A stretch of 64,000 nt of DNA, taken from NCBI RefSeq assembly GCF_000428825.1, contig NZ_AUAR01000004.1, positions 62,001 through 126,000 of the forward strand, written 5' to 3'. The stretch is from Desulfomicrobium escambiense DSM 10707 (GTDB taxonomy: Bacteria > Desulfobacterota > Desulfovibrionia > Desulfovibrionales > Desulfomicrobiaceae). Under the pieces are notes generated by a model, which saw nothing but the letters and a program-made list of their open reading frames with translations, was not told the DNA's origin and did no database searches. Numbering within the stretch: position 1 is the first letter of the stretch; each line of letters begins with the position of its first letter. This document shows positions 38,313 to 46,117 of this stretch, piece by piece. The translations under genes were made by a program, and so were the position numbers.

Positions 38313-38981
38313 ATGCACGATCAAAGTTACTGCTCATCCGAAACAATCAAACTAGCTAAAGCCTTAATACAAGTGCAACGTGTCTTGCAACCTGCAACTA
38401 AGGATCGGCTGAACCCTTTCACACATTCTAACTACGCCACCCTCAACAGCGTCATGGATTCCTGCCGTGAAGCGCTGCTTACCAACGGTATCTGGCTTAC
38501 CCAGTACCCGGTACCCGCCGAGCCTGGGCATCTGGGCTTGGTCACAAAGCTGGTCCACGCCGAATCCGGGCAGTGGCAGTCCTCGCACGCGGTTGTCCCC
38601 TTGCCGAAGAACGACCCCCAGGGCCTTGGCATCGCCATGACCTACATTCGGCGCTACTCAATCTCCGCCATGCTCGGCATCGTGACCGAGGACGACACCG
38701 ACGGGAACTTGCCCAAGGACTCCGGCAAGGGTGGGCAGCGCCAGAAAAGGAATCCCGCCATGCAGGACTCTGCACCTTCTCCGCATCCTTCCGGTCGATC
38801 ACAGCCAACCCAACTCCCGAAACTCGACGGCATCACCTACCAGGAGATCACCGCCACAGACGGGCAGGTGTGCATCGTGGCCACCGGCAATACCCAGGCC
38901 AAGAAGGATCTCCTGGCCGGCGCCGGGTTCAAATGGAATCCTCAACGGAAAATGTGGTGGAAATATGCGCAAGCATCATGA
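38313..38981 (+). CDS. ERF-family single-strand annealing protein with a C-terminal add-on
   Basis: 222 residues after AAAGGAG. Residues about 10-130 are ERF: LAKALIQVQRVLQPATKDRLNPFTHSNYATLNSVMDSCREALLTNGI, AESGQWQSS, NDPQGLGIAMTYIRRYSISAMLGI. The C-terminal segment (about 170-222) ends AKKDLLAGAGFKWNPQRKMWWKYA, a short domain seen at the ends of unrelated phage and plasmid proteins. ERF anneals complementary single strands in phage recombination; the next gene supplies the nuclease. Confidence 0.85.
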   Translation: MHDQSYCSSETIKLAKALIQVQRVLQPATKDRLNPFTHSNYATLNSVMDSCREALLTNGIWLTQYPVPAEPGHLGLVTKLVHAESGQWQSSHAVVPLPKNDPQGLGIAMTYIRRYSISAMLGIVTEDDTDGNLPKDSGKGGQRQKRNPAMQDSAPSPHPSGRSQPTQLPKLDGITYQEITATDGQVCIVATGNTQAKKDLLAGAGFKWNPQRKMWWKYAQAS

Positions 38982-39003
38982 AATTCAATATACAAAAAAC
39001 AAG

Positions 39004-39032
39004 CGAAGGCTGCTCCACTCGGGCGGCCTTCG
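39004..39032 (+). terminator. Hairpin in the ERF-nuclease junction
   Basis: Arms CGAAGGC and GCCTTCG, then ATTTTGGAGGG, so the T-rich base runs straight into the ribosome site of the next gene. It is one of five such junction hairpins (39004, 40271, 41985, 43045, 44857). Confidence 0.7.
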
Positions 39033-39049
39033 TCATTTTGGAGGGTAGC

Positions 39050-40246
39050 ATGAACGATCCCGCCCAAGCTCAAGTGGACAGGTCCCACGGTCTCATGGCG
39101 CTTCTGGCCAAGGGGCTTATCGAATCCTCGGCGCAAAGAACCGCGTCTTCACTGGGTGACCGGAGCCGGTATATCGGCATGTCGGACATAGGTCGCGCCC
39201 TAGAGTGCCCTCGTGCAGCCGTGGGTCGCAAGCTCTTCGGGCATGGCGACGACCTTCACCAACACGACCTTGCGGCTGTGCTGGCCAGGCAACTGCGCCT
39301 GCAACGCGGCCATTGGTTCGAGGCTGGTATTACCCAAGTCTTCAGGCAGCAACGACTGCCCGTTATTGAGCAACTCGAAATCGTGACGAGCCACCAAGGG
39401 GTGCCGATTCGAGCGCACTTGGACTTCGTATTCGCAAGCGAAGTAGGGCAACCCACGGTGCGGATTCTTGAGCTGAAAAGCTGCGAGCAAATCCCACCAA
39501 CGCTGTATTCTTCGTACGAAACGCAGGTCTACGGTCAGGTCGGGCTGTTGCATGCGCTTTGGGGCCAGCCGGCATTCGGCGTCCATGTTGAAGATAGTCA
39601 CGGGAAGGCCGGGCTCACGTTTCCGCAGATTTGCAGGGCGAAGCTTGGCATCGAAATGCCCGCCCATCCTTCTACGGTCGACATCGAGGCCTGGGTGCTC
39701 TGCCTCTCCATGTCGGATGCCAATGCGTTTGGGCCATACCTGCCGGATGACACCATGCTGGGCCTCTGCCTCAAGGCAGCAGAGGACCTCTGGAACGACG
39801 TCGAAGCATCCAGGGATAAGGGCGCTGACCTCGACGACCTGCCCACGGCCCAGGGGTTTCATCCCCTGTGCTCGTGGTGCGAATTCAACGCCGATTGCCC
39901 GAAATTTGATGGGCTCGATCAGCCGCAGTGGAGCGATACGCTGGACCTGCTCAAAGATTTGAAGGCCAGACAGGGCGAGTTTGAAGTCGAGATATCGGAA
40001 ATCGAGGAGGGACTCAGGACCGCTTATGCCTTGAGCGATGTCGGCGGATCCTGGATCAATGCAGGCAGCCATCGCTTCCGGGTCTCGGCGCAAAATGGCA
40101 GGCGCACCCTGAACAAGGAGCAATTGCGCTTGGAACTCTCGACTGTCCTTGGTGAGGAGAAGGCGGACGCGATTATCGCCAGGTGCGAGTGGGAGGGAAA
40201 GCCCTTTGACCGGCTGACCATCAGCAGGATTAACAAGCGATCGTAG
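39050..40246 (+). CDS. Cas4/RecB-like PD-(D/E)XK nuclease with a Cys cluster
   Basis: 398 residues. The nuclease core reads PIRAHLDFVFASEVGQPTVRILELKSCEQ (about residues 120-150), giving the D...ExK motif, and a Cys is conserved upstream (IGRALECPRAAVG). The C-terminal GFHPLCSWCEFNADCPKF supplies three further Cys of a likely Fe-S cluster as in Cas4 and AddB-type nucleases. The ATG at 39050 has GGAGGG in front. Next to ERF, it is probably the 5'-3' resecting exonuclease of a two-component recombination system. Confidence 0.8.
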   Translation: MNDPAQAQVDRSHGLMALLAKGLIESSAQRTASSLGDRSRYIGMSDIGRALECPRAAVGRKLFGHGDDLHQHDLAAVLARQLRLQRGHWFEAGITQVFRQQRLPVIEQLEIVTSHQGVPIRAHLDFVFASEVGQPTVRILELKSCEQIPPTLYSSYETQVYGQVGLLHALWGQPAFGVHVEDSHGKAGLTFPQICRAKLGIEMPAHPSTVDIEAWVLCLSMSDANAFGPYLPDDTMLGLCLKAAEDLWNDVEASRDKGADLDDLPTAQGFHPLCSWCEFNADCPKFDGLDQPQWSDTLDLLKDLKARQGEFEVEISEIEEGLRTAYALSDVGGSWINAGSHRFRVSAQNGRRTLNKEQLRLELSTVLGEEKADAIIARCEWEGKPFDRLTISRINKRS

Positions 40247-40270
40247 TTCAGAAAATTATCAGCCAAGAAA

Positions 40271-40300
40271 TCCCGGCTACCTGTAACAGGGCGGCCGGGA
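40271..40300 (+). terminator. Hairpin in the nuclease-AAA junction
   Basis: Outer arms TCCCGGC and GCCGGGA, with an inner stem CCTGT/ACAGG, followed by TGTCTATTTTATGGAG and the next start. Confidence 0.65.
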
Positions 40301-40322
40301 TGTCTATTTTATGGAGCAGAAA

Positions 40323-41309
40323 ATGACCAACACCATTCACGACGAACTTGAAAAACTCCAGGCCGTGGAACTGGACGCAGGGACAGTTTTCAGCGGCAGC
40401 CCGTCGGGCAGGATCATCCGGGGCTATGCCAGCTCCTGCAGCTATACACCGACCCCGGATCCTGGCTACATTTTCCACGAGACGAGCCGAGATATCGCAG
40501 TTTGGCTGATGAACATTTCCGACCCGCTGTATATCTTCGGTCCCACAGGTAGTGGGAAAACGAGCGCCCTCAAGCAGCTGGCCTCCAGGCTTAACTATCC
40601 CGTCTTCGAGGTCACTGGGCACAGCCGCCTGGAGTTCCCCGACCTGGTGGGGCACCTGTCGGTTCGCAACGGCAACATGGAATTCGAATACGGCCCTCTG
40701 GCCTTGGCCATGAAATTTGGCGGGTTGTTTCTTCTCAATGAGATCGACCTGCTCGAACCGGCTACGGCCACGGGCCTCAACGGCGTTCTCGATGGTGAGG
40801 CGCTGTGCATCGCGGAGAATGGCGGTGAACTCATCATCCCTCACCCAATGTTCCGTTTCGCAGCCACGGCCAATACCAACGGAGGATCCGACGAGACGGG
40901 CCTGTATCAGGGAACCCTTCGGCAGAACCTCGCCTTTCTCGATCGCTTCTGGCTGTGCGAGATGGGGTATCCTGCTCGCGACGCCGAGGAGAAGCTCTTG
41001 GGCGGATGCTGTCCGAAACTTCCCGAGACCATCCGCAAGAAAATGGTCGAATACGCCAACGAGGTCCGTCGGCTTTTCATGGGCGAGGCCGGTGTCGGAA
41101 TCGCCAACAGCATCGAGGTCACATTCTCGACTCGGACCCTTCTGCGCTGGGCTGATCTGACCGTGCGATTCCAGCCATTATCCCGGCAAGGAGTGCAGCC
41201 GGTGACATACGCTCTGGACCGCGCCCTGGGCTTTCGAGCCACCAGGGAAACCAGGGCCATGCTCCATGAACTCGCCCAGCGCGTCTTCCCGCAGTCCATG
41301 GGGGAGTAG
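40323..41309 (+). CDS. MoxR/CbbQ-type AAA+ ATPase
   Basis: 328 residues: Walker A GPTGSGKTS (about 72-80), TGHSRLEFPDLVGHLSV, Walker B GLFLLNEIDLLEP, sensor I FRFAATANTNGGSDETG and a C-terminal helical lid. This is the AAA_5 branch that works with VWA proteins as a chaperone-like remodeller (NorQ-NorD, CbbQ-CbbO, CobS-CobT). The start at 40323 is chosen because GGAG sits 8 bases upstream; an in-frame ATG at 40311 overlaps that site. The VWA partner is encoded at 43092. Confidence 0.88.
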   Translation: MTNTIHDELEKLQAVELDAGTVFSGSPSGRIIRGYASSCSYTPTPDPGYIFHETSRDIAVWLMNISDPLYIFGPTGSGKTSALKQLASRLNYPVFEVTGHSRLEFPDLVGHLSVRNGNMEFEYGPLALAMKFGGLFLLNEIDLLEPATATGLNGVLDGEALCIAENGGELIIPHPMFRFAATANTNGGSDETGLYQGTLRQNLAFLDRFWLCEMGYPARDAEEKLLGGCCPKLPETIRKKMVEYANEVRRLFMGEAGVGIANSIEVTFSTRTLLRWADLTVRFQPLSRQGVQPVTYALDRALGFRATRETRAMLHELAQRVFPQSMGE

Positions 41310-41368
41310 AAAGGAGTGCTGCTGCTGAAACACAAAAAGATGCGCCCACTCCCGACGACCTGACCAAA

Positions 41369-41668
41369 GTGCGCCAAGCCATGACCTCGGTCCTTCAGGC
41401 CATGGTTGCCAACCCCTCCTACCTGACAACCTGCGCCCATCCTCCATCCGTTCTCCTGGAAAAACCCACGCCACATGGTGGCAAGTTCTGGAAAGCCGTG
41501 ACGCACCCAAACGACTTGGCCCTGCAGTGGGGACGACTCAACACCGCCGGTCAAGGCCGCGTCCTGGAACTGGCCAGATGCGCCAGGGGCAATCCGGTGC
41601 AGGAGATGATGGATAGGGCTCTGGCCAAGATCCATGAAGGATACCGGCTTTGCTGGGTCACATTTTGA
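41369..41668 (+). CDS. Small WGR-like domain protein (A)
   Basis: 99 residues from a GTG start. GGKFWKAVTHPNDLALQWGRLNTAGQ followed by MMDRALAKIHEGYRL matches the WGR domain pattern (aromatic-rich start, WGR, GQ, C-terminal K..GY). WGR domains bind nucleic acids or DNA-protein complexes in PARPs and in some bacterial defence and MoxR-associated proteins. The frame is open upstream to the AAA gene, so the true start (non-ATG) is uncertain. It has a short paralogue at 41702. Confidence 0.65.
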   Translation: MRQAMTSVLQAMVANPSYLTTCAHPPSVLLEKPTPHGGKFWKAVTHPNDLALQWGRLNTAGQGRVLELARCARGNPVQEMMDRALAKIHEGYRLCWVTF

Positions 41669-41701
41669 AAATCAACATAACTAACCAAAGTGAGCATTTA
41701 T

Positions 41702-41983
41702 ATGAATAGAGCTCAATCGGATTTCCCTTTCCACCGGTCCATCGAACTGGCCAAGCAGGTTCCCGAGACTGGGTTTCGCTATCACTGGAAAGCCGAGGTC
41801 AACACCTTGGGGCTGACCATCCGCATGTGGGTGGGAGGTTTTGATAGCAAGCCATTTGAGACCTGCGTCACCCGGACCATCAAAAGCCGGGAGTGCAAGA
41901 ACGAATGCCCCATCCAGGAGATGTGGCGTAGGGTGCTGGTCAAGATCGACCGGCAGGACTTCATCATCGTGAACGGAAATTAG
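41702..41983 (+). CDS. Small WGR-like domain protein (B), divergent paralogue
   Basis: 93 residues. FRYHWKAEVNTLGLTIRMWVGGFDSKPFE and CPIQEMWRRVLVKIDRQDF align with protein A: NPVQEMMDRALAKI corresponds to CPIQEMWRRVLVKI. The WGR tripeptide has become WVG. It sits 33 bases after protein A, an apparent tandem duplication that has diverged. Function unknown. Confidence 0.6.
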   Translation: MNRAQSDFPFHRSIELAKQVPETGFRYHWKAEVNTLGLTIRMWVGGFDSKPFETCVTRTIKSRECKNECPIQEMWRRVLVKIDRQDFIIVNGN

Positions 41984-41984
41984 G

Positions 41985-42006
41985 GCGCCACACCAGGCGC
42001 TCTTTT
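41985..42006 (+). terminator. Hairpin in the WGR-DUF3150 junction
   Basis: Arms GCGCC and GGCGC around ACACCA, then TCTTTTTATTT and the ribosome site GAGGAG. The stem begins next to the upstream stop codon. Confidence 0.75.
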
Positions 42007-42023
42007 TATTTGAGGAGAAGAAC

Positions 42024-43022
42024 ATGAACACGCAAACCGACATCAAGGTCTTGGACAGCCTCCTGGCCCTGCACCTTGAGGTGAATATCTGGACGGCACG
42101 CAAGAAATTGAGCCCCGAGGACTTTGCCGGGGCCACGTTACCCCCCGAGGATCTGGCGTCCCTGGGCAGCAAGAGGGTCTGCGATCCGGAAGCCCTGCGG
42201 GTCTTCGGGACCTTGAAGGCCAGGGCCGTGAGCCTTCTGGACAGGCATGGTATCCGCTTCCTTGGCGGATGGGCCATCCCCGAGAGCCAGGCGGACGCCA
42301 TCGTGACCGAGCTTGATCAGATCCTGCAGGACTTCAACGCTGCCAAGGAGGATTTCCTGTCGCGCTACGATGAATCCGTTCGGGACTGGATCGCTAAACA
42401 CTCGGGCTGGGAGCAGATCATCGCCGATTCGACCGTCAGCGCTGACTATGTCCGAAGCCGAATGGGCTTCATCTGGCGGCTTTACCGCATCGTTCCCCCC
42501 AATGCGGCAGACCCGGTCATGAAAGGACTCAAGGACGAGGTCGCGAGCCTGGGTCAGACCCTGTTCGGCGAGGTTTCCAAGGCGGCCACGGAGGCCTGGC
42601 ACAAATGTTTTGCCGGAAAGACCGAGATCACCCGTAAGGCTCTCTCGCCCCTGCGGACCATCCATCAGAAACTCTCGGGCCTGAGCTGCGTCGAGCCGAG
42701 GGTATCTCCGGTTGCGGACCTCATTCACACTGCGTTCGAACACTTGCCCAAACGCGGCAGGATCGAAGGTGCGAACCTGCTCATGCTTCAGGGCCTCGTC
42801 TCCCTGCTGCGGGACACGGACGCCCTCATCGAGCATGGACAGAAGATAATGGACGGAACGACTTCCAAGAACCTTCTGTCGCTTCTGGTCGAAGGGCAGG
42901 GGGAGATGCCGGAGTTGGATGTCCAGGAGGAAGTGGACATCCTGCCCACGGTGGACGATTTGCCGCCGATATTCCCGGACATTCCCATGCAACCGGTACT
43001 GCCCAACTGCGGGCTTTGGTAA
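42024..43022 (+). CDS. DUF3150 family protein
   Basis: 332 residues, soluble and mostly helical: LGSKRVCDPEALRVFGTLKARAVSLLDRHGIRFLGGWAIPESQADAIVTELDQILQDFNAAKEDFLSRYDESVRDWI is typical of DUF3150. The family co-occurs with CobS-like AAA+ and CobT-like VWA proteins in phages, plasmids and ICEs, as here. GAGGAGAAG precedes the ATG. The biochemical role is unknown; an adaptor for the AAA-VWA pair is the simplest guess. Confidence 0.82.
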   Translation: MNTQTDIKVLDSLLALHLEVNIWTARKKLSPEDFAGATLPPEDLASLGSKRVCDPEALRVFGTLKARAVSLLDRHGIRFLGGWAIPESQADAIVTELDQILQDFNAAKEDFLSRYDESVRDWIAKHSGWEQIIADSTVSADYVRSRMGFIWRLYRIVPPNAADPVMKGLKDEVASLGQTLFGEVSKAATEAWHKCFAGKTEITRKALSPLRTIHQKLSGLSCVEPRVSPVADLIHTAFEHLPKRGRIEGANLLMLQGLVSLLRDTDALIEHGQKIMDGTTSKNLLSLLVEGQGEMPELDVQEEVDILPTVDDLPPIFPDIPMQPVLPNCGLW

Positions 43023-43044
43023 TGATGAACATATTCACCCGATC

Positions 43045-43069
43045 AGCCCTGGAGTCACAAGCTCCGGGG
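43045..43069 (+). terminator. Hairpin in the DUF3150-VWA junction
   Basis: AGCCC-GGAG paired with CTCC-GGGGCT around CACAAG, followed by TTTT and then TTGGAGG for the next gene. Confidence 0.75.
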
Positions 43070-43091
43070 CTTTTCGCATTTGGAGGCACAG

Positions 43092-44831
43092 ATGATCGAC
43101 ACACGGGCCGTAATGCGCTCGCTGCCCTTGGTGGCAAGCGTGCTCGGCAGAAAATACGGAGTGAAAGTCGAGATAGGAGGTACTGACGCCTATACGGACG
43201 GCACGGTCATCCGTCTGCCGTCCTTGCCGGGCGATGTACCGGAAACCCTTCTGGCCATGGCTCGCGGATACCTGGACCACGAGGCCGGACATGTTCGGGA
43301 TACGGATTTCCAGGCCTTGAAGGACGCTTCGCTCATGCCGATCGAAAAACATGTGTGGAACACCTTGGAGGATTGGCGCGTTGAGCACAAACTCGCGTCC
43401 ATATTCCCTGGATGCCGCCAGAACTTCGATTGGCTGATCTCGCATGTTTTCGGCACGGAGACGGAAGACGAGCCTGCCCAACCTGCGGCTATCATTCTTA
43501 ACTGGCTCCTGCTCGAAATCCGGTCCTGGGATGTCCAGGCCCTGTCAAGCAAGCGGGACATTCTGGCTGGACAGTTGGACACGGTTTTTCCGGGGATAAG
43601 GCCGAAGATTGGACGCGTGCTCACCGTGGTTCGAACCAGATGCCGTTCGACCCAGGACGCCATAGACTTCGCCCGTGAAATTGTGCGTATTCTGGATCAG
43701 TACGCGAATTCAACCGAACAGCCAGTGTCGCCTAATCAGGACGAACCTGGGGACGCCAGGTTCGAACCGGATGCGCGGAACACCTTAGAGCGTTCTGAAC
43801 GAAATGCCCCCGGAGCCCAAGATGAAAAAAGCGACCAGTCCGAATGGGGAGGGGAGGTGCAGGATGACGCCCCTGAGGGAGACGGCAGCCATGACGGCCG
43901 TGACAGCTCAGATGATGCCGACGCTTCAGGGGCTTTCCCAGGCAGAGAGGATCAGGACCAGGCAAAGGAGCATGTCCGTGATCTGGTCGGGGCAGGGGAG
44001 GACGTCCTCCCGCAAAGCCTCGGCGATATCCTGGCGGACACCCTGCAGGCCACGTCTCGGCAGTCCCAGGAAGGAGCCGTCACCGTGGCCATCCCCACGG
44101 AGAAAAGTGCAGCCCCCCTGACCGAGACGGATATCTTGGAGGCACGGATGGCGTCCATGGCGCTGCGGACTAGGATGCAAGGGCTTCTCCAAACCAAGAT
44201 CCTGGCACGCGCTTCCAGCGGAAGAAGGGGTCGTCTGGATACCGGGCAGCTCCATCGTCTGGCAGTTTCGGATCCCAGGCTTTTCCGGGTCAAGGCCGAG
44301 CGAACCGGGATCGATACCACCGTGCACATCCTGCTCGACTGCTCCGGATCAATGGTTCGCAGGATCCGCTTGGCCTGTTGCTCCTGCTATGCCGTCGCCT
44401 CTGCCTTGGAAGCATCAAAGATCAACGTCGCCGTGACCGCGTTTCCCAGTTCGCAGTTGCAAAATGGCTCGTATTCAACCGTCGCCCCCGTCATCACGCA
44501 CGGCCAGAAGGTGCACGCAAATCTGGACCTCGTCCCCGCAGGCGGCACGCCAATGGGGGAAGCCTTGTGGTGGGTCATGCAGGATATGTTGCCTTTGGGC
44601 GAGCTGCGAAAGCTCATTCTCGTCGTGACGGATGGGGAGCCGGATTCTCTGGAGTGCGCGACTCAGGCGATCGAGCAGGGATGCAAGGCGGGCTTCGAGA
44701 TATACGGCATCGGGATCACCAGCCCCGGCATCAACGTGCTCCTGCCAGGGCGCAGCGCCGTGGTGAACTCCATGACGGAGCTAGCCCCAGCGATGTTTAC
44801 TCTGCTGGAGGGCGCGATTCTTGGGTGCTGA
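43092..44831 (+). CDS. CobT-like protein: N-terminal HExxH metallopeptidase-like and C-terminal VWA domain
   Basis: 579 residues. Residues 63-67 are HEAGH in YLDHEAGHVRDTDF, followed about 30 residues later by NTLEDWRVEHKL, a plausible third zinc ligand: a gluzincin-like pattern. A long acidic, low-complexity linker (about 215-310) leads to a VWA domain with MIDAS DCSGSM (Asp416, Ser418, Ser420), TPMGEALWW and VTDGEPD. The family is called CobT-like, but cobalt chelation is not implied here. Partner of the MoxR-type ATPase (40323) and DUF3150. The ATG at 43092 has GGAGG 8 bases upstream; an in-frame TTG is weaker. Confidence 0.82.
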   Translation: MIDTRAVMRSLPLVASVLGRKYGVKVEIGGTDAYTDGTVIRLPSLPGDVPETLLAMARGYLDHEAGHVRDTDFQALKDASLMPIEKHVWNTLEDWRVEHKLASIFPGCRQNFDWLISHVFGTETEDEPAQPAAIILNWLLLEIRSWDVQALSSKRDILAGQLDTVFPGIRPKIGRVLTVVRTRCRSTQDAIDFAREIVRILDQYANSTEQPVSPNQDEPGDARFEPDARNTLERSERNAPGAQDEKSDQSEWGGEVQDDAPEGDGSHDGRDSSDDADASGAFPGREDQDQAKEHVRDLVGAGEDVLPQSLGDILADTLQATSRQSQEGAVTVAIPTEKSAAPLTETDILEARMASMALRTRMQGLLQTKILARASSGRRGRLDTGQLHRLAVSDPRLFRVKAERTGIDTTVHILLDCSGSMVRRIRLACCSCYAVASALEASKINVAVTAFPSSQLQNGSYSTVAPVITHGQKVHANLDLVPAGGTPMGEALWWVMQDMLPLGELRKLILVVTDGEPDSLECATQAIEQGCKAGFEIYGIGITSPGINVLLPGRSAVVNSMTELAPAMFTLLEGAILGC

Positions 44832-44856
44832 TACATCCAACCAGTCAACAACCGTG

Positions 44857-44876
44857 CGGGGGCCAATGGTCCCCCG
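44857..44876 (+). terminator. Terminator-like hairpin after the VWA gene
   Basis: CGGGGGCC-AAT-GGTCCCCCG followed by TTTTGTTT. The next small gene's ribosome site AAAAGGAG follows 14 bases on. Confidence 0.8.
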
Positions 44877-44903
44877 TTTTGTTTCAACCAAAAAGGAGCC
44901 GAT

Positions 44904-45023
44904 ATGAAAGCAAGGAGATTACAAGGCCCGATCCTCGGACCGCCTGACAGGATCATCATTCGTTTGAGCCATGTTCGCCGCATTCGTTCTCTTGAGCACT
45001 ACAAGGGAGGGAAATTCATATGA
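44904..45023 (+). CDS. Micro-ORF 1, basic 39-residue peptide
   Basis: MKARRLQGPILGPPDRIIIRL, then SHVRRIRSLEHYKGGKFI, behind AAAAGGAGCC at the right distance. Strongly basic, no family recognised. Its stop overlaps the next start (ATGA), so it is translationally coupled to micro-ORF 2. Confidence 0.6.
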   Translation: MKARRLQGPILGPPDRIIIRLSHVRRIRSLEHYKGGKFI

Positions 45024-45091
45024 GTTGGGGACCAGCCATAGCTATCGCGATCGCTGTACTGGAAATTGTAAGGGAGACACTTGATGACTAA
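45020..45091 (+). CDS. Micro-ORF 2, 23-residue hydrophobic peptide
   Basis: MSWGPAIAIAIAVLEIVRE followed by TLDD. The core AIAIAIAVL is short and hydrophobic with an acidic tail. The AAGGGAGG of micro-ORF 1 serves as its ribosome site, and it overlaps the start region of the third small gene. It could be a small membrane peptide or merely a coupling leader. Confidence 0.45.
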   Translation: MSWGPAIAIAIAVLEIVRETLDD

Positions 45092-45116
45092 TGAAATTAT
45101 GCCCAGGGAGGACAGA

Positions 45117-45269
45117 ATGGGAAAAATACTGAGTTTTATTGGCGGGTGCATCGCCGGAGTTGCCGGCGTGTTCGCGGTGGCGGTGATGTCGGAATTGTCA
45201 ACATCTGAGGAAAGTAACGAAGACGCTCCTACGGGCGTTGCTCAGGATGAGGAGATTGACATCTTGTAA
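45117..45269 (+). CDS. Micro-ORF 3, small single-pass membrane protein
   Basis: 50 residues from the ATG preceded by GGGAGG: MGKILSFIGGCIAGVAGVFAVAVMSEL, then an acidic tail (EESNEDAPTGVAQDEEIDIL). One glycine-rich membrane helix and an acidic cytoplasmic or periplasmic tail. An upstream in-frame ATG (45084) would add 11 residues. The stop codon lies in the first arm of the palindrome at 45268. Confidence 0.65.
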   Translation: MGKILSFIGGCIAGVAGVFAVAVMSELSTSEESNEDAPTGVAQDEEIDIL

Positions 45270-45307
45270 CGGTTATGGAGGGAGGCGAACCTCCCTCCAT
45301 AACCGTT
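45268..45307. terminator. 18-bp perfect hairpin closing the micro-ORF cluster
   Basis: Two 18-base arms without mismatch around CGAA, starting in the stop codon. No T run follows, so it is not a standard intrinsic terminator. It may protect the 3' end of the message or be a processing or recombination site. Confidence 0.75.
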
Positions 45308-46117
45308 CGTACGAGAAGGTTATGTTGGGGGGATAAAAAAATATCTATATATATTAATAATTTTTTCAACTAGTTACAAAAAAATAATCTCGTTTATTGC
45401 ATTTTACGAGTAAAATTAGATGCTAAAACGAGATAAGAAATTAAATAATTAGATAAATAAAAAAAATATAAGGCAAAAAAATCATGTTACTAATTAAATG
45501 AGAAATATTTCTTCATAAAAATATTAGAAACGAAATAAATCAGTAAAAAAAGGGATAGCTCCCTTTCGGTCTGGCAGTTTAAAATATAACTAAAAAACTT
45601 AGTGTGTTACTATGATGCGAGGGATAGCGGCGAGTCCGGTTCAATTTTCTTAATTTGGCTGAGGCACTTCTTGTGTTGGTGGTGAGGAGTGAGTGTTGTC
45701 ATGTCACGCTCCCTCCGCACTTTCATTTGTCCACGTTCGTGGTGCGTAAGATGTTTTTCCAAGTCCGAAGCTGGAATTCAATGATCCTGCGATCAGGATT
45801 TGTGGTTGATCAAAGTGGGTCAAAAAGGTAGGTCAAAATTCCGTAGGAAAAGTGTTTGTTTGAAAAATAGTATCGTGATTTCAGGCTATTGACTTTTATA
45901 GGGCACCGAGTCCCCCCTTCGACACCAGGAAAAGATAAGCCGCTGAAGTGAAAGCTTCAACGGCTTTTTCTTTGTGCGCCCGGCGGGGCACATTCACTTG
46001 GAGGTGCAAGTCCTCTACGCGCCCGACAGGGGGAAGCGTTAGCCGGACGGCAAGGGTGTCCACCACTCTGGCATGATTTCCGGCCGCCTGAACGGGCGTG
46101 ACGGCTTCCTTGCCGCA
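45308..46117. other. Non-coding segment with attachment-like repeat
   Basis: No gene is supported. 45340-45560 is very AT-rich. A small stem AAAGGGA-TAGC-TCCCTTT lies at about 45550-45567. From 45818 onward lies the first attachment-like repeat (entry at 45816-45966). Confidence 0.55.
45816..45966 (+). repeat. Attachment-like repeat, left copy (flanks metR-metE)
   Basis: In order: GGGTCA, GGTAGGTCAAAATT, CGTAG, then 83 bases after GTAGG the core GTCCCCCCTTCGACAC, then a hairpin reading AAGCCG...CGGCTTTTTC. The same words occur with the same spacing at 49877-50030. The core plus CC resembles the 3' end of a tRNA (T-arm end, acceptor, CCA) followed by its terminator, so it looks like an attachment site of another element. 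Confidence 0.65.

Noticed and set aside
43092-44831. Cobaltochelatase function for the CobS/CobT-like pair
   Set aside because: The AAA-VWA resemblance is general. No CobN is present, and the locus is in a mobile-element recombination operon.
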